Source of the DNA: Coralloluteibacterium stylophorae
GTDB lineage: Bacteria > Pseudomonadota > Gammaproteobacteria > Xanthomonadales > Xanthomonadaceae
Direction of reading: 5' to 3'
Length of the DNA: 64,000 nt
Assembly: GCF_018122625.2 (NCBI RefSeq)
Contig: NZ_JAGQFT020000001.1
Coordinates: 372,001 to 436,000 of the forward strand
The notes under the pieces: generated by a model
The model's database searches: none
What the model saw: only the letters and a program-made list of their open reading frames with translations
Told to the model about the DNA's origin: nothing
In this document: in pieces, positions 49,166 to 58,629 of the stretch
Position numbering within the stretch: position 1 is the stretch's first letter
Layout of the letters: each line of letters starts with the position of its first letter
Program-made: the position numbers and the translations under genes

Positions 49166-49890
49166 CCACCGCCACCGGCAAGCGCAGCATCCTGGTCGAC
49201 GTCGAAGGCACCATCGGCTCGATCTCCTTCGTGCGCGACACCCTGTTCCCCTACGCGCGGCAGGCGCTGCCGGCCTTCGTGCGGGCGCGCGGCGGCGAGC
49301 CCGAGGTGCGGGCCCTGCTGGACTCGGTCGCCGCCGAGATCGGCACCACCAGCGACGGCACCATCATCGAGACCCTGCAGGGCTGGATCGACGCCGACAG
49401 CAAGCACACCGCGCTCAAGGCGCTGCAGGGGCTGATCTGGCGCGACGGCTACGCCAGCGGCGCCTACGTCGCCCACCTCTACGACGACGCGGTGGCCAAG
49501 CTGCGCGAATGGCACGACGCCGGCCACCCCATCCACGTCTACTCCTCGGGTTCGGTCGAGGCACAGCGGCAGTTCTTCGCGCATACCGCCGCCGGCGACC
49601 TCACCGGCATCGTCAGCGGCCACTTCGACACCGGCGTGGGCGCCAAGCGCGAGGTGGCGAGCTATCGCGCGATCCTCGCCGAGCTCGGCGTGCACGGCGA
49701 GGCGGTGACCTTCGTCTCCGACGTGGTCGAGGAACTCGACGCCGCCCGCGAGGCCGGCATGGCCACCGTCCTGGTCGACCGCCGCGAGGACTACCCGGAG
49801 CCGCGCGAGGGCACCGCCACCCACGGCCATGCCCGCGTGGAGAGCTTCATCGAGATCGACCCCAACGTGGTCGAACCCGATCCCGCCTGA
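49162..49890 (+). CDS. mtnC: Enolase-phosphatase E1
   Basis: 242 residues, HAD superfamily. The first motif is [10 protein letters not shown] (DxEGT rather than DxDGT, normal for MtnC), then [12 protein letters not shown] (Ser of motif II), Lys in [10 protein letters not shown] and [12 protein letters not shown] (motif IV). Enolises and dephosphorylates the diketone to acireductone. Last of the overlapping mtnBDC set. Confidence 0.93.
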   Translation: MTTATGKRSILVDVEGTIGSISFVRDTLFPYARQALPAFVRARGGEPEVRALLDSVAAEIGTTSDGTIIETLQGWIDADSKHTALKALQGLIWRDGYASGAYVAHLYDDAVAKLREWHDAGHPIHVYSSGSVEAQRQFFAHTAAGDLTGIVSGHFDTGVGAKREVASYRAILAELGVHGEAVTFVSDVVEELDAAREAGMATVLVDRREDYPEPREGTATHGHARVESFIEIDPNVVEPDPA

Positions 49891-49891
49891 G

Positions 49892-51301
49892 GTGCCCGCA
49901 CGCGGCTCCTGCCCGTCCCGCGCCATCGCCGCCCTGCGCTGGCCGTGGCGCGGCCTGCTGGCGGGGATCCTGGTCCCGCCGCCTCCGCGCCTGCCGCCGG
50001 CGCCGCCGCTGGCGGTCTTCCTCGCCGGCCTGCTGCCGGTGGCGTGGGCGCTGGCGCTCGACGCCTGGCTGGTTCCCGAGCCCCGGCAGTTCCTCGTTCC
50101 CGCCTTCGGCGGCCATGCGCTGTCGCTGGTGTTCGCGCTGGTGGCGGGGCGCGCGACGGCGCACCTGCTGGACCGTCCGGCGCACTGGCTGGCCTTGGCT
50201 GCGCTGCTCCTGGCCGCGCAGATGCCGCTGCGGATCGCGACCGACCTGCTGCTGGCGTGGAGCGACGCCGGCTGGCTGGACATGGCGGCGTGGCTGGGCC
50301 CGGTCCTGCTGCTCCCGGTGGTCGCGAGGATCGTGCAGGGCGTGGCCGCGGGCGCGCAGTTCGCTCGCCGGCTCGCGGCCTGGGCGGCGCTGTGCCTGCT
50401 GTGGGCCGCGCCGAACGCGGCGCTGCCGCCGGAGCCGTTCTGGTACGAGCACGTGCCCCTGGTCGAGGACGCCGCGCCCGCGCCTGCCTTCGATCCCGAG
50501 GCGGTGCTCTCCGCGCAGCCGGCGCTGGTGGATGCGGCGCTCGGGCGCCTGCGCCCGCAGACGCCGGGGCGCATCGACCTGTTCGCCATCGGCTTCGCCG
50601 GCGACGGCAACGAAGGCGTGTTCCGCAACGAGGTCGACTACCTCGCGCGCCTGCTCGCCGGCCGCTTCGACGCCGCCGGCCGCACCCTGCGCCTGGTCAA
50701 CGCGCCGGACACCGTCGACCGCCTGCCGCTGGCGACGATCACCAACCTGCGCCGTGCGCTGGCCGGCATCGCCGGGCACATGGACGTGGACGAGGACATC
50801 CTGCTGCTGTTCGCGACCAGCCACGGCAGCGCCGACCACCGGCTCTATGTCGACCTGCCGCCATTGCCGCTGGCCCAGGTCTCGCCGCGGATGCTGCGCG
50901 AGGCGCTGGACGAGGCCGGCATCCGCTGGCGGGTGGTGGTCGTCTCCGCCTGCTTCTCGGGCGGCTTCGTCGACGCGCTGGCGGCACCACGGACGCTGGT
51001 CATCACCGCCGCCCGTGCCGACCGCAGCTCGTTCGGCTGCGGCGCCGAGGCCGACATCACATGGTTCGGCGACGCCTTCCTGGTCCACGGCCTCAACCGC
51101 ACGAGCTCGCTGCCCGAAGCCTTCCGCATCGCGCGCGAGCAGGTCGCGGCCTGGGAAGCGCGCGAGGGCGAGACGCCGTCGGAACCGCAGTACGTCGCCG
51201 GCCGGCGCATCGAGGCCCACCTCGCGCGCTGGCGCAGGACGCTCGACGGCCATGCGCCGCCGGTTCCCTTCGCGCCACCCGCGCACAGCGTGCAGGATTG
51301 A
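49892..51301 (+). CDS. Membrane-anchored C13 (legumain-like) peptidase
   Basis: 469 residues from a GTG 1 nt after mtnC, so very likely same transcript. The N-terminal half is hydrophobic with about five to six segments (LAVFLAGLLPVAWALALDAWL, LALAALLLAAQMPL, and others); the C-terminal half is a C13 caspase-like domain with the catalytic His in LLFATSHGSADH (His311) and Cys in VVVSACFSGGFVDAL (Cys354). It also has GFAGDGNEGVFRNE and TAARADRSSFGCG. C13 enzymes cleave after Asn/Asp. The end of the protein includes GETPSEPQ, which resembles a repeat-encoded peptide. Confidence 0.78.
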   Translation: MPARGSCPSRAIAALRWPWRGLLAGILVPPPPRLPPAPPLAVFLAGLLPVAWALALDAWLVPEPRQFLVPAFGGHALSLVFALVAGRATAHLLDRPAHWLALAALLLAAQMPLRIATDLLLAWSDAGWLDMAAWLGPVLLLPVVARIVQGVAAGAQFARRLAAWAALCLLWAAPNAALPPEPFWYEHVPLVEDAAPAPAFDPEAVLSAQPALVDAALGRLRPQTPGRIDLFAIGFAGDGNEGVFRNEVDYLARLLAGRFDAAGRTLRLVNAPDTVDRLPLATITNLRRALAGIAGHMDVDEDILLLFATSHGSADHRLYVDLPPLPLAQVSPRMLREALDEAGIRWRVVVVSACFSGGFVDALAAPRTLVITAARADRSSFGCGAEADITWFGDAFLVHGLNRTSSLPEAFRIAREQVAAWEAREGETPSEPQYVAGRRIEAHLARWRRTLDGHAPPVPFAPPAHSVQD

Positions 51302-51400
51302 TCGCGCCACGGAAACAAGACCGCCGGACACCGCGCCCGCGGTTTCGCCGCGCGGCCTGGCGCCCTACCCTATGGCGCCCCTCCAGTCACGGCCGCCGCC

Positions 51401-51883
51401 ATGCCCTCCTTCGACGTCGTCTCGGAAGTCGACAAGCACGAACTCACCAACGCGGTCGACCAGGCCAACCGCGAACTCGGCAACCGCTTCGACTTCCGCG
51501 GCAGCGACGCGAAGTTCGAGCTCGAGGAGTCGACCATCACCCAGAGCGCGCCGAGCGAGTTCCAGCTGCAGCAGATGCTCGAGATCCTGCGCGCGCGGCT
51601 GATCGCACGGAAGATCGACGTGCGCGCGCTGGACGTCGCCGACCCGGAGACCAATGTCGCCGGCAGCCGGCAGAAGATCACGGTCAAGCAGGGCATCGAG
51701 CAGGCGACGGGCAAGAAGATCGTGGCCGCGCTCAAGGCGGCCAAGCTCAAGGTCGAGGCGCAGATCAACGGCGACAAGCTGCGGGTGACCGGCAAGAAGC
51801 GCGACGACCTGCAGGCCGCCATCGCGCAGTTGCGCGCGGGCGAGTTCGACGTCCCACTGCAGTTCGACAATTTCCGCGACTGA
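51401..51883 (+). CDS. yajQ: YajQ-family nucleotide-binding protein
   Basis: 160 residues. MPSFDVVSEVDKHELTNAVDQANREL, FDFRGSDAKFELEE and the late LRVTGKKRDDLQAAIAQLR are the family hallmarks. YajQ proteins have two RRM-like folds; the Xanthomonas member XC_3703 binds cyclic di-GMP. Its Glu/Arg-rich surface and stand-alone position are as usual. Confident family call, ligand by analogy. Confidence 0.93.
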   Translation: MPSFDVVSEVDKHELTNAVDQANRELGNRFDFRGSDAKFELEESTITQSAPSEFQLQQMLEILRARLIARKIDVRALDVADPETNVAGSRQKITVKQGIEQATGKKIVAALKAAKLKVEAQINGDKLRVTGKKRDDLQAAIAQLRAGEFDVPLQFDNFRD

Positions 51884-51928
51884 AACGCCGCCTGTGCCGT
51901 CCGGCGCGAGCCGGCGCTGCGCAGGCGG

Positions 51929-51948
51929 TATGATGTAAACGTTTACAT
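51929..51948 (+). promoter_or_regulatory. LacI-family operator over a -10 element
   Basis: ATGTAAACGTTTACAT (51933-51948) is a perfect 16-bp palindrome with the central CG of LacI/GalR-type operators. TATGAT (51929-51934) is a -10 match that overlaps it, 46 nt before the beta-glucosidase start. A bound repressor would block RNA polymerase; likely sugar-induced. No LacI-type gene is in the window. Confidence 0.7.
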
Positions 51949-51979
51949 GATGGCCCGGAGCGGCCCAGGGAGTGACTGC

Positions 51980-54163
51980 ATGAGCCAACGCGATCCCCGG
52001 ATCGAGGACCTGATCGCCCGCATGACGCTGGACGAGAAGGTCGGACAGCTGGGCGTGTTCGCGGACGCGGTGCGGCCGTTCATCCCCGACATCAATCCGG
52101 AGGTGAACACCCGCGGCGCCAACGAAGTCCTCGAGCAGATCCGCGCCGGCCGTGTCGGTGCGCTGTTCAACGGGGTCGGTGCGGCGGAGGGCCGCGAGGC
52201 GCAGCGCGTCGCCGTCGAGGAGAGCCGGCTCGGCATCCCGCTGCTGTTCGGCTCCGACGTCATCCACGGCATGCGCACGGTGTTCCCGATCCCGCTCGGC
52301 GAGGCGGCGAGTTTCGAGCCGGAACTGGCCGAGCGCACCGCGCGTGCCACGGCCGTCGAAGCCACCGCCGCCGGCATCCACTGGACCTTCGCCCCGATGG
52401 TCGACGTCGCCCGCGACCAGCGCTGGGGCCGCGTCGCGGAGAGTTCGGGCGAGGACGTCCACCTCGGCATGCGCATGGCGGTCGCGCGGGTGCGCGGCTT
52501 CCAGGGCGAAGACCTCGCCGCGCACGACTGCCTGCTGGCCACGCCCAAGCACTTCGCCGCCTACGGCGCGGTGTCGGGCGGCATGGACTACAACAGCGTC
52601 GACATCTCCGAGGCCGCGCTGCGCGACATCCACCTGCCGGCGTTCAAGGCCGCCTTCGACGCCGGCGCGGTCACCGTGATGAGCGCCTTCAACGACATCG
52701 CCGGCGTTCCCGCCTCGGGCAACCGCTGGCTGATGACCGACCTGCTGCGCGGCGAATGGGCATTCACGGGCTTCGTCGTCTCCGACTACACCGCCGACAT
52801 GGAGCTGGTCGCCCACGGCTACGCCGCCGACGACCGCGACGCTACCCGCCTGGCCTTCACCGCCGGCGTCGACATGAGCATGCAGAGCGGCTTCTACGCC
52901 GCCCACCTGCCGGCCCTGGTCGAGTCCGGCGAGGTGCCGATGGCCGCGATCGACGAGGGCGTGCGCCGGATCCTCGGAGTCAAGGCGGCGATCGGCCTGT
53001 TCGACGATCCCTACCGTTCGCTCGACCCGGAGCGCGAGGCCGACACTTCGCACCTCCCGGCGCACGACGCGCTGGCCCGCGACGCCGCACGGCGTTCGAT
53101 CGTGCTGCTGAAGAACGACGGCGACGTCCTGCCGCTGCGCGCCTCGGGCCAGAGGATCGCCCTGATCGGGCCCTTCGCCGAGGACCGCGACAACATCGAG
53201 GGCTGCTGGACGCTGTTCGGCGACCGCAGCCGCTACGTCGGCATCGCCGACGGCATCCGTGCGGCGATCGAGGACGAATCGCTGCTGACCGTGACCAGGG
53301 GCTGCGACTTCGAGGCGCCGGTCGAGGGCGGCATCGAGGCCGCGGTCGCCGCGGCGCGCGCAGCCGACGTGGTCCTGCTCGCCGTGGGCGAACCGCAGGG
53401 CTTCACCGGCGAGGCGCAGTCGCGCACCCAGATCGTGATGCCGCCGGCGCAGCAGGCGCTGGCCGAAGCCGTCGCCGCCACCGGCACGCCGGTGGTGGTG
53501 CTGCTGCGCAACGGCCGCGCGCTGGCGCTCGAGGGCGCGGTGCGCGACGCGCAGGCGATCCTGGTGACTTGGTTCCTCGGCACCCAGACCGGACCGGCCA
53601 TCGCCGACGTGGTGTTCGGCGCCTACGCCCCGTCGGCGCGCCTGCCGGTGAGCTTCCCGCTCGACGCCGGGCAGCAGCCGTTCTTCTACAACCGCCCGCG
53701 CACCGGCCGTCCGGAGATCCCGGGCCAGCCGTGGGCGTTCAAGGCGCGCTGGCGCGAGATCCCCGACGCGCCGCGCTATCCGTTCGGCCACGGCCTGACC
53801 TACACCCGCTTCGCCTACGGCGCGCCGGTGCTCAGCACCACCCGCCTGGGCTGGGACGAGACGCTGACGGTGCGCGCGCGGATCGGCAACGTGGGCGAGC
53901 GCGCCGGCGAGGAAGTGGTGCAGCTCTACGTGCACGACCGCGTCGCCAGCCGGGTGCGGCCGGTGCGCGAGCTCAAGGGCTTCCGCAAGATCCGGCTCGA
54001 GCCGGGCGCGAGCGCGGAGGTCGAGTTCACCCTGCACCGCGAGGACCTCGCCTTCCACGGCGTCGACGCGAAGCCGGTGACCGAGCCCGGGCTGTTCGAC
54101 GTGTGGGTTGCGCCGTCCTCGGCCGAGGGCGAGCCGGTGCAGTTCGAGCTGCTGCCGGGCTGA
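51980..54163 (+). CDS. Glycoside hydrolase family 3 beta-glucosidase
   Basis: 727 residues with no signal peptide, so cytoplasmic. (Alpha/beta)8 domain: LLFGSDVIHGMRTVFPIP, CLLATPKHFAAYGA with the KHF motif, and the nucleophile Asp in FTGFVVSDYTADMEL. The C-terminal domain carries the acid/base region (GEPQGFTGEAQSR) and a fibronectin-III-like end domain (VRARIGNVGERAGEEVVQLYVHD). GGGAG lies 8 nt ahead of the ATG. Degrades beta-glucosides imported by another system; regulated by the operator at 51929-51948. Confidence 0.9.
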   Translation: MSQRDPRIEDLIARMTLDEKVGQLGVFADAVRPFIPDINPEVNTRGANEVLEQIRAGRVGALFNGVGAAEGREAQRVAVEESRLGIPLLFGSDVIHGMRTVFPIPLGEAASFEPELAERTARATAVEATAAGIHWTFAPMVDVARDQRWGRVAESSGEDVHLGMRMAVARVRGFQGEDLAAHDCLLATPKHFAAYGAVSGGMDYNSVDISEAALRDIHLPAFKAAFDAGAVTVMSAFNDIAGVPASGNRWLMTDLLRGEWAFTGFVVSDYTADMELVAHGYAADDRDATRLAFTAGVDMSMQSGFYAAHLPALVESGEVPMAAIDEGVRRILGVKAAIGLFDDPYRSLDPEREADTSHLPAHDALARDAARRSIVLLKNDGDVLPLRASGQRIALIGPFAEDRDNIEGCWTLFGDRSRYVGIADGIRAAIEDESLLTVTRGCDFEAPVEGGIEAAVAAARAADVVLLAVGEPQGFTGEAQSRTQIVMPPAQQALAEAVAATGTPVVVLLRNGRALALEGAVRDAQAILVTWFLGTQTGPAIADVVFGAYAPSARLPVSFPLDAGQQPFFYNRPRTGRPEIPGQPWAFKARWREIPDAPRYPFGHGLTYTRFAYGAPVLSTTRLGWDETLTVRARIGNVGERAGEEVVQLYVHDRVASRVRPVRELKGFRKIRLEPGASAEVEFTLHREDLAFHGVDAKPVTEPGLFDVWVAPSSAEGEPVQFELLPG

Positions 54164-54173
54164 GACCCGCGCC

Positions 54174-55700
54174 TCAGGGCGCGGCGTCCTCGAGCCGGTA
54201 CTGCGTCGTCGCGCGCAGCTCGCCGCGCCAGCGGTCGAAGGCGCGCACCTCCACCTCGTGCGTGCCTGCCGCCAGATCGGTCGGCAGGCCGCCACGCCAC
54301 AGATGCGCGGAGGTCTCGGCCTGCGGGGCGCGGTCGAAGCCGCGCAGCGCCGCGGCCGCATCGTCGGCGACATTGACCGCGACCAGGCGCGGGTCCGGCG
54401 CGTCGACACGGGTCATCGGCATCCACTCGCCGCCGTCGATGCGCATCTCCACCCGGTCGCCGTCGATGCCCATGAACACGTTGGCGTGGATGCCGACGCC
54501 CGGCCAGGCCCCGCGCCGCAGCACCTTCGGCGCATGCAGCGCGATGCCCTGCTCCGGCGGCGCACCGGCCGCGTAGTAGCGCAGCGCGTAGCCGGCGTCG
54601 GCGCCCACCCGCATCAGCGCATGCCCGTTCGGCGTGCCGTCGGCCATGGTCGCGTCGGGCACGCCGCGCGCGTCGGGTACGCCGCTCCAGAAGGCGCCGC
54701 AGACCGCACCGACGTTGTACTCGTGCAGCGGACGGGCGCCGCGCCAGCCCTGCTGCTCGGCGTGGAACCAGTGCTGCTGGGTGTGACTGTGCGCGGTGAG
54801 CACGAGCACGTGCGGGAAGCGCTCGAGCAGGCGGTACAGGCGTTCGCGCTGGACCGGGTCGAAATCGTCATGGCGGTCGCGCGGATACAGCGGGATGTGC
54901 ATCGCCAGCACCACCAGGTTGTCCGGGTCGATGCCGCCCAGATAGCGCTCCATGAAGGCGAACTGATCCTCGCGCAGGCCGCCGTGGTAGGCCGGACGCT
55001 GCCCCGGATGCGCGAGCACGTCGTCGAGCACCACCACCCGCGCGTTGCCCTCCTCCCAGGCGTAGGTGTCGGGCCCATAGGTGCGGCGGAAGCCGGTCAG
55101 CGCGTGCGCGTCGTCGGCGGCATCCAGGTCCATGTCGTGGTTGCCGGGCACGTGCAGCCACGGCATCCCCAGGCGCGTGGTGACGGCATTGATCGCCGGG
55201 TACAGCGACAGGTCGTCGTCGACGACGTCGCCCAGGGTGATCCCGAAACGGGCGTCGCGGCCGGGGACGGCACCGGTGCGGATCGGCTCGACCACGTCGG
55301 TGGCGTAGTGGCCGACGTCGGCCTCGCGCGCGACCTGGGTGTCGCCGAAGACCAGCACGTCGAAGGGCCCCGGGCCGGGGGCATCCGCGCAGTCGAGGGC
55401 GAAGTCCCATGCACCCGCGTCGCCGGGCCTCGGCGCGATGCCGCCGTGGCGCCAGAACGCCGGCAGGCCGTCGTCGCCGGCCGGCAGGCTGCACCGCGGC
55501 GGCTTGATCACGAAGACGGTGTCGCCCTGCCCCGCCTCGAGCGCGAAACGACCGGCCGCATCGGTAGGCACGATGTCGCGGCCGTTGGAGACCTGCACGT
55601 CGGCCACGCCGACCCCGCCGTCGTGCACCCGCCCGGAAAGCGTCGCCGCGTGCAGGGACGGGGCGGCGAGGATCAGCGCGAACGGGACGAGGCGGCGCAT
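54174..55700 (-). CDS. Secreted calcineurin-like metallophosphoesterase
   Basis: 508 residues. Signal peptide MRRLVPFALILAAPSLHA, then an N-terminal beta domain (VSNGRDIVPTDAAGRFALEAG), a metallophosphatase core with FGDTQ, LGDVVDDD, VPGNHDMD, MHIPLY and LTAHSHTQQHWFH, all two-metal ligands, and a C-terminal beta domain starting near GIHANVFMGIDG. This three-domain layout is common in bacterial periplasmic phosphoesterases; the substrate is not known. It converges with the beta-glucosidase 10 nt apart. Confidence 0.85.
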   Translation of the reverse strand: MRRLVPFALILAAPSLHAATLSGRVHDGGVGVADVQVSNGRDIVPTDAAGRFALEAGQGDTVFVIKPPRCSLPAGDDGLPAFWRHGGIAPRPGDAGAWDFALDCADAPGPGPFDVLVFGDTQVAREADVGHYATDVVEPIRTGAVPGRDARFGITLGDVVDDDLSLYPAINAVTTRLGMPWLHVPGNHDMDLDAADDAHALTGFRRTYGPDTYAWEEGNARVVVLDDVLAHPGQRPAYHGGLREDQFAFMERYLGGIDPDNLVVLAMHIPLYPRDRHDDFDPVQRERLYRLLERFPHVLVLTAHSHTQQHWFHAEQQGWRGARPLHEYNVGAVCGAFWSGVPDARGVPDATMADGTPNGHALMRVGADAGYALRYYAAGAPPEQGIALHAPKVLRRGAWPGVGIHANVFMGIDGDRVEMRIDGGEWMPMTRVDAPDPRLVAVNVADDAAAALRGFDRAPQAETSAHLWRGGLPTDLAAGTHEVEVRAFDRWRGELRATTQYRLEDAAP

Positions 55701-55769
55701 CGATGGATCCGGAGCAGGGACATGCCGGCATTATCACCGACCCCGATGACGCGCCTGCGGCATTTGCGC

Positions 55770-55873
55770 CTGCAGGAGCGGCTCCAGGCGCGACGTGTGG
55801 GAGGGGCTCCAGCCCCGACGCCTATCGAAGCAAGGACGTCCACCCGCGGTCGCGGCTGAAGCCGCTCCCACGC
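55770..55873. repeat. REP-like triplet downstream of hisI
   Basis: GCAGGAGCGGCTCCAGGCGC, TGTGGGAGGGGCTCCAGCCC, and GGTCGCGGCTGAAGCCGCTC in the order direct, direct, inverse, as in the cluster at 46244-46346. The first two have CTCCAG in place of CTTCAG. It ends 9 nt from the hisI stop, within the 181-nt gap. Confidence 0.82.
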
Positions 55874-55881
55874 GAGATGCG

Positions 55882-56490
55882 TCATCCCCGGTGGCGGTCG
55901 CGCAGCACGCGGCGCACGTCTTCGAGGCCAAGGCCGCGCGCGCGCAGCAGGACGGTCAGGTGGAAGACCAGGTCGGCCGCCTCGCCGAGCAGGTCCGCAT
56001 CCTCCTGCGCCACCGCCGCGAGCGCGGTCTCCACGCCCTCCTCCCCCACCTTCTGCGCGATGCGGCGGATGCCGCCGTCGAACAGGCGCGTGGTGTAGCT
56101 GCCGTCCGGGCGCGCGCGTGCGCGCTCCGCGACCAGCGCATCGAGCTCGGCCAGGAACTCGCCCGGGGCCTCCGGGAAGCAGCTGGTGCGCTGCAGGTGG
56201 CAGGTCGGCCCGTTGGGATGCGCCAGCACCAGCAGGGTGTCGCGGTCGCAGTCGACGTCGACCGCGACCAGGTCCAGCACGTGCCCGCTGGTCTCCCCCT
56301 TGGTCCACAGGCGCTGCCTGCTGCGGCTGAAGAAGGTCACCTGCCGCGTGTCCAGCGTCCGCGCCAGCGCGGCGCGGTCCATGTAGCCGAGCATCAGCAC
56401 GCGCAGGGTCGCCGCGTCCTGCACCACGGCCGGCAGCAGGCCGTCCGCCGCCTTGTCCCAGGCCAGGCTGTCGATGGTGTCCAGGGTCAT
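55882..56490 (-). CDS. hisI: Bifunctional phosphoribosyl-AMP cyclohydrolase / PR-ATP pyrophosphatase
   Basis: 202 residues; HisI-HisE fusion. The cyclohydrolase half has [33 protein letters not shown] and metal ligands [13 protein letters not shown]. The pyrophosphatase half has [29 protein letters not shown] and [14 protein letters not shown]. Carries out the second and third steps of histidine synthesis. Last gene of the operon; start overlaps hisF (ATGA). Confidence 0.93.
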   Translation of the reverse strand: MTLDTIDSLAWDKAADGLLPAVVQDAATLRVLMLGYMDRAALARTLDTRQVTFFSRSRQRLWTKGETSGHVLDLVAVDVDCDRDTLLVLAHPNGPTCHLQRTSCFPEAPGEFLAELDALVAERARARPDGSYTTRLFDGGIRRIAQKVGEEGVETALAAVAQEDADLLGEAADLVFHLTVLLRARGLGLEDVRRVLRDRHRG

Positions 56491-57269
56491 GCCGCCTCCA
56501 TGTCGCGCACCTCGATGCCCGCGCCACGCAGGGTGCGCTTGAGCGCGTCGATGCGGATGCTGCCGTCGTGGAAGGCGCCGGCGGCGAGACCGGCGTCGAC
56601 GTCGGCGACGGTGAAGGCCTCGACGAAGTGCTCGGCGCTGCCGGCGCCGCCCGAGGCCACCAGCGGCACCGCGCAGACCGCGCGCACCGCGCGGAGCTGC
56701 TCGATGTCGTAGCCGCGGCGCACGCCGTCGGAACCCATGCAGTTGAGCACGATCTCGCCGGCGCCGCGGCGCTGCGCCTCGGCCACCCACTCGAGCGTGG
56801 TGCGCGCGAGCGCACGGGTCGCATCCGGGTCGCCGGTATGGCTGCGCACGCGCCAGGTGCCGTCGGCGTCGCGCAGCGAGTCGATGCCGACCACCACGCA
56901 CTGCACGCCGAAGGCGTCGGCGAGCTCGCTCACCAGCTCCGGCCGCTCCAGCGCCGGGGTGTTGACCGAGATCTTGTCGGCGCCGGCGTGCAGCACCGCG
57001 CGCGCGGCCTCGACGCTGCGGATGCCGCCGGCGACGCAGAACGGGATGTCGAGCGTGCGCGCCACCCGTTCGACCCAGCCGCGGTCGACGGTGCGGCCCT
57101 GCGGGCTGGCGGTGATGTCGTAGAACACGAGTTCGTCGGCGCCGGCGTCGCGGTAGCGCACCGCGAGCTCGACGATGTCGCCCATGTCGACGTGGTCGCG
57201 GAAGCGCACGCCCTTGACCACGCGGCCGTCGCGCACGTCGAGGCAGGGGATGATGCGGCGGCTCAGCAT
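56487..57269 (-). CDS. hisF: Imidazole glycerol phosphate synthase, cyclase subunit
   Basis: 260 residues, TIM barrel. [19 protein letters not shown] with the catalytic Asp11-type residue, [10 protein letters not shown] with the second catalytic Asp, and [13 protein letters not shown]. It takes ammonia from HisH and forms IGP and AICAR. Overlaps hisA by 7 nt and hisI by 4. Confidence 0.94.
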   Translation of the reverse strand: MLSRRIIPCLDVRDGRVVKGVRFRDHVDMGDIVELAVRYRDAGADELVFYDITASPQGRTVDRGWVERVARTLDIPFCVAGGIRSVEAARAVLHAGADKISVNTPALERPELVSELADAFGVQCVVVGIDSLRDADGTWRVRSHTGDPDATRALARTTLEWVAEAQRRGAGEIVLNCMGSDGVRRGYDIEQLRAVRAVCAVPLVASGGAGSAEHFVEAFTVADVDAGLAAGAFHDGSIRIDALKRTLRGAGIEVRDMEAA

Positions 57270-58033
57270 GGCGACTGCTCCGGGCGGTCCTGCAGCGCCG
57301 TGCGCAGGTCGAGACGGCCCTCGAGCAGGGCGCGGCCGAGCACGGCGCCGCCGCAGCCGGCCGCGCGCGCGGCGCGGACGTCGTCGAGCCCGCGCACGCC
57401 GCCGGAGGCCTGGATCCGCAGGCTCGGGAAGCGGGCGGCGAGGCCGCGGTAGAGCTCGATGTTGGGGCCCGACAGCATGCCGTCGCGGTCGATGTCGGTG
57501 CACAGCAGGTGGCGCAGCCCGGCGCCGGCGAAGCGCCCGCACAGCGTCTCCAGCAACGGCGCATCGGGATCCGAGCGGGTCCAGCCGTGCGTGGGCAACC
57601 GCCAGCGCCCGTCGGCATCGCGGCGGGTGTCGAGGGCGACGGTGATGCGCCCGGCCCCGTGCACGCCGGCCCATTCGCACACCAGCTCCGGCTGGGCCAC
57701 GGCCAGCGAGCCGACCACCGCCCGCTCCACGCCGGCGTCGAACATCTGCGCCAGCATCTCCGCGCTGCGCACGCCGCCGCCGCTCTGCACGCGCAGGCCG
57801 AGGTCGCGCAGCCGCGGCACCAGCGCGGCGAGGCTCCAGCCGCCATGGCGGGCGGCGTCGAGGTCGACCAGGTGCAACCACTGCGCGCCGGCCGCGGCGA
57901 AGCCCTCCGCCACCGCCAGCGGATCGTCCGCATAGCGCGTCTCGCGCGCGTAGTCGCCCTGGGCGAGACGCACGACGCGACCGTGGCGCACGTCGATCGC
58001 GGGAAGAAGGGTGAAGTCCTGGCCGTCGCTCAT
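57263..58033 (-). CDS. hisA: Phosphoribosylformimino-AICAR isomerase
   Basis: 256 residues, TIM barrel. [20 protein letters not shown] with the catalytic Asp, [23 protein letters not shown] with the second catalytic Asp, and [10 protein letters not shown]. Converts ProFAR to PRFAR. Overlaps hisH by ATGA. Confidence 0.94.
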   Translation of the reverse strand: MSDGQDFTLLPAIDVRHGRVVRLAQGDYARETRYADDPLAVAEGFAAAGAQWLHLVDLDAARHGGWSLAALVPRLRDLGLRVQSGGGVRSAEMLAQMFDAGVERAVVGSLAVAQPELVCEWAGVHGAGRITVALDTRRDADGRWRLPTHGWTRSDPDAPLLETLCGRFAGAGLRHLLCTDIDRDGMLSGPNIELYRGLAARFPSLRIQASGGVRGLDDVRAARAAGCGGAVLGRALLEGRLDLRTALQDRPEQSPC

Positions 58034-58629
58034 TCGGGTCGCCACGTCATGAAGTTCTGGAGCAGGCGCGCACCGACCGCCGCCGAGCGCTCCGGATGGA
58101 ACTGCGCACCGGCGACGTTGCCGCGCGCCACCACCGCCGCGAAGGGCTCGCCGTGCACGCTGGCGGCGATGCAGTCGGCGGTCACCGGCGCGGCGAAGCT
58201 GTGCACGTAGTAGGCCCAGGCGCCGGCATCGATGCCGGCCAGGAGCGCACTGTCGGCATGCGGCTGCACCCGGTTCCAGCCCATGTGCGGCACGCGCACG
58301 CCCGGCGCCTGCGGCAGGCGCCGCACTCGCCCGGGAAGCAGGCCGAGGCAGTCGACCCCGCCCTCCTCCGACGCCTCGAACAGGATCTGCATCCCCACGC
58401 ACACGCCCAGCAGCGGGGTGCGCAGGCCGCGGATCGTCCCGACCAGGTCGAGCTCGCGCAGGCGCGCCATGGCCGGGCCCGCCGCGCCGACGCCCGGAAG
58501 GATCACGCGCTCGGCCGCCTCGATCTCCGCCGCCGTGCTGACCAGCGGCGCGTCGATGCCGAGGCGCTGCAGCGCGTACTGCACCGAGCCCAAGTTGGCG
58601 CCGCCGGAATCGACCAGGACCAGGCTCAC
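58030..58629 (-). CDS. hisH: Imidazole glycerol phosphate synthase, glutaminase subunit
   Basis: 199 residues from a GTG start. Class-I amidotransferase: [13 protein letters not shown] (catalytic Cys), [14 protein letters not shown] (His and Glu). It makes ammonia for HisF. The GTG overlaps the hisB stop. The start [16 protein letters not shown] fits the family. Confidence 0.93.
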   Translation of the reverse strand: MSLVLVDSGGANLGSVQYALQRLGIDAPLVSTAAEIEAAERVILPGVGAAGPAMARLRELDLVGTIRGLRTPLLGVCVGMQILFEASEEGGVDCLGLLPGRVRRLPQAPGVRVPHMGWNRVQPHADSALLAGIDAGAWAYYVHSFAAPVTADCIAASVHGEPFAAVVARGNVAGAQFHPERSAAVGARLLQNFMTWRPE

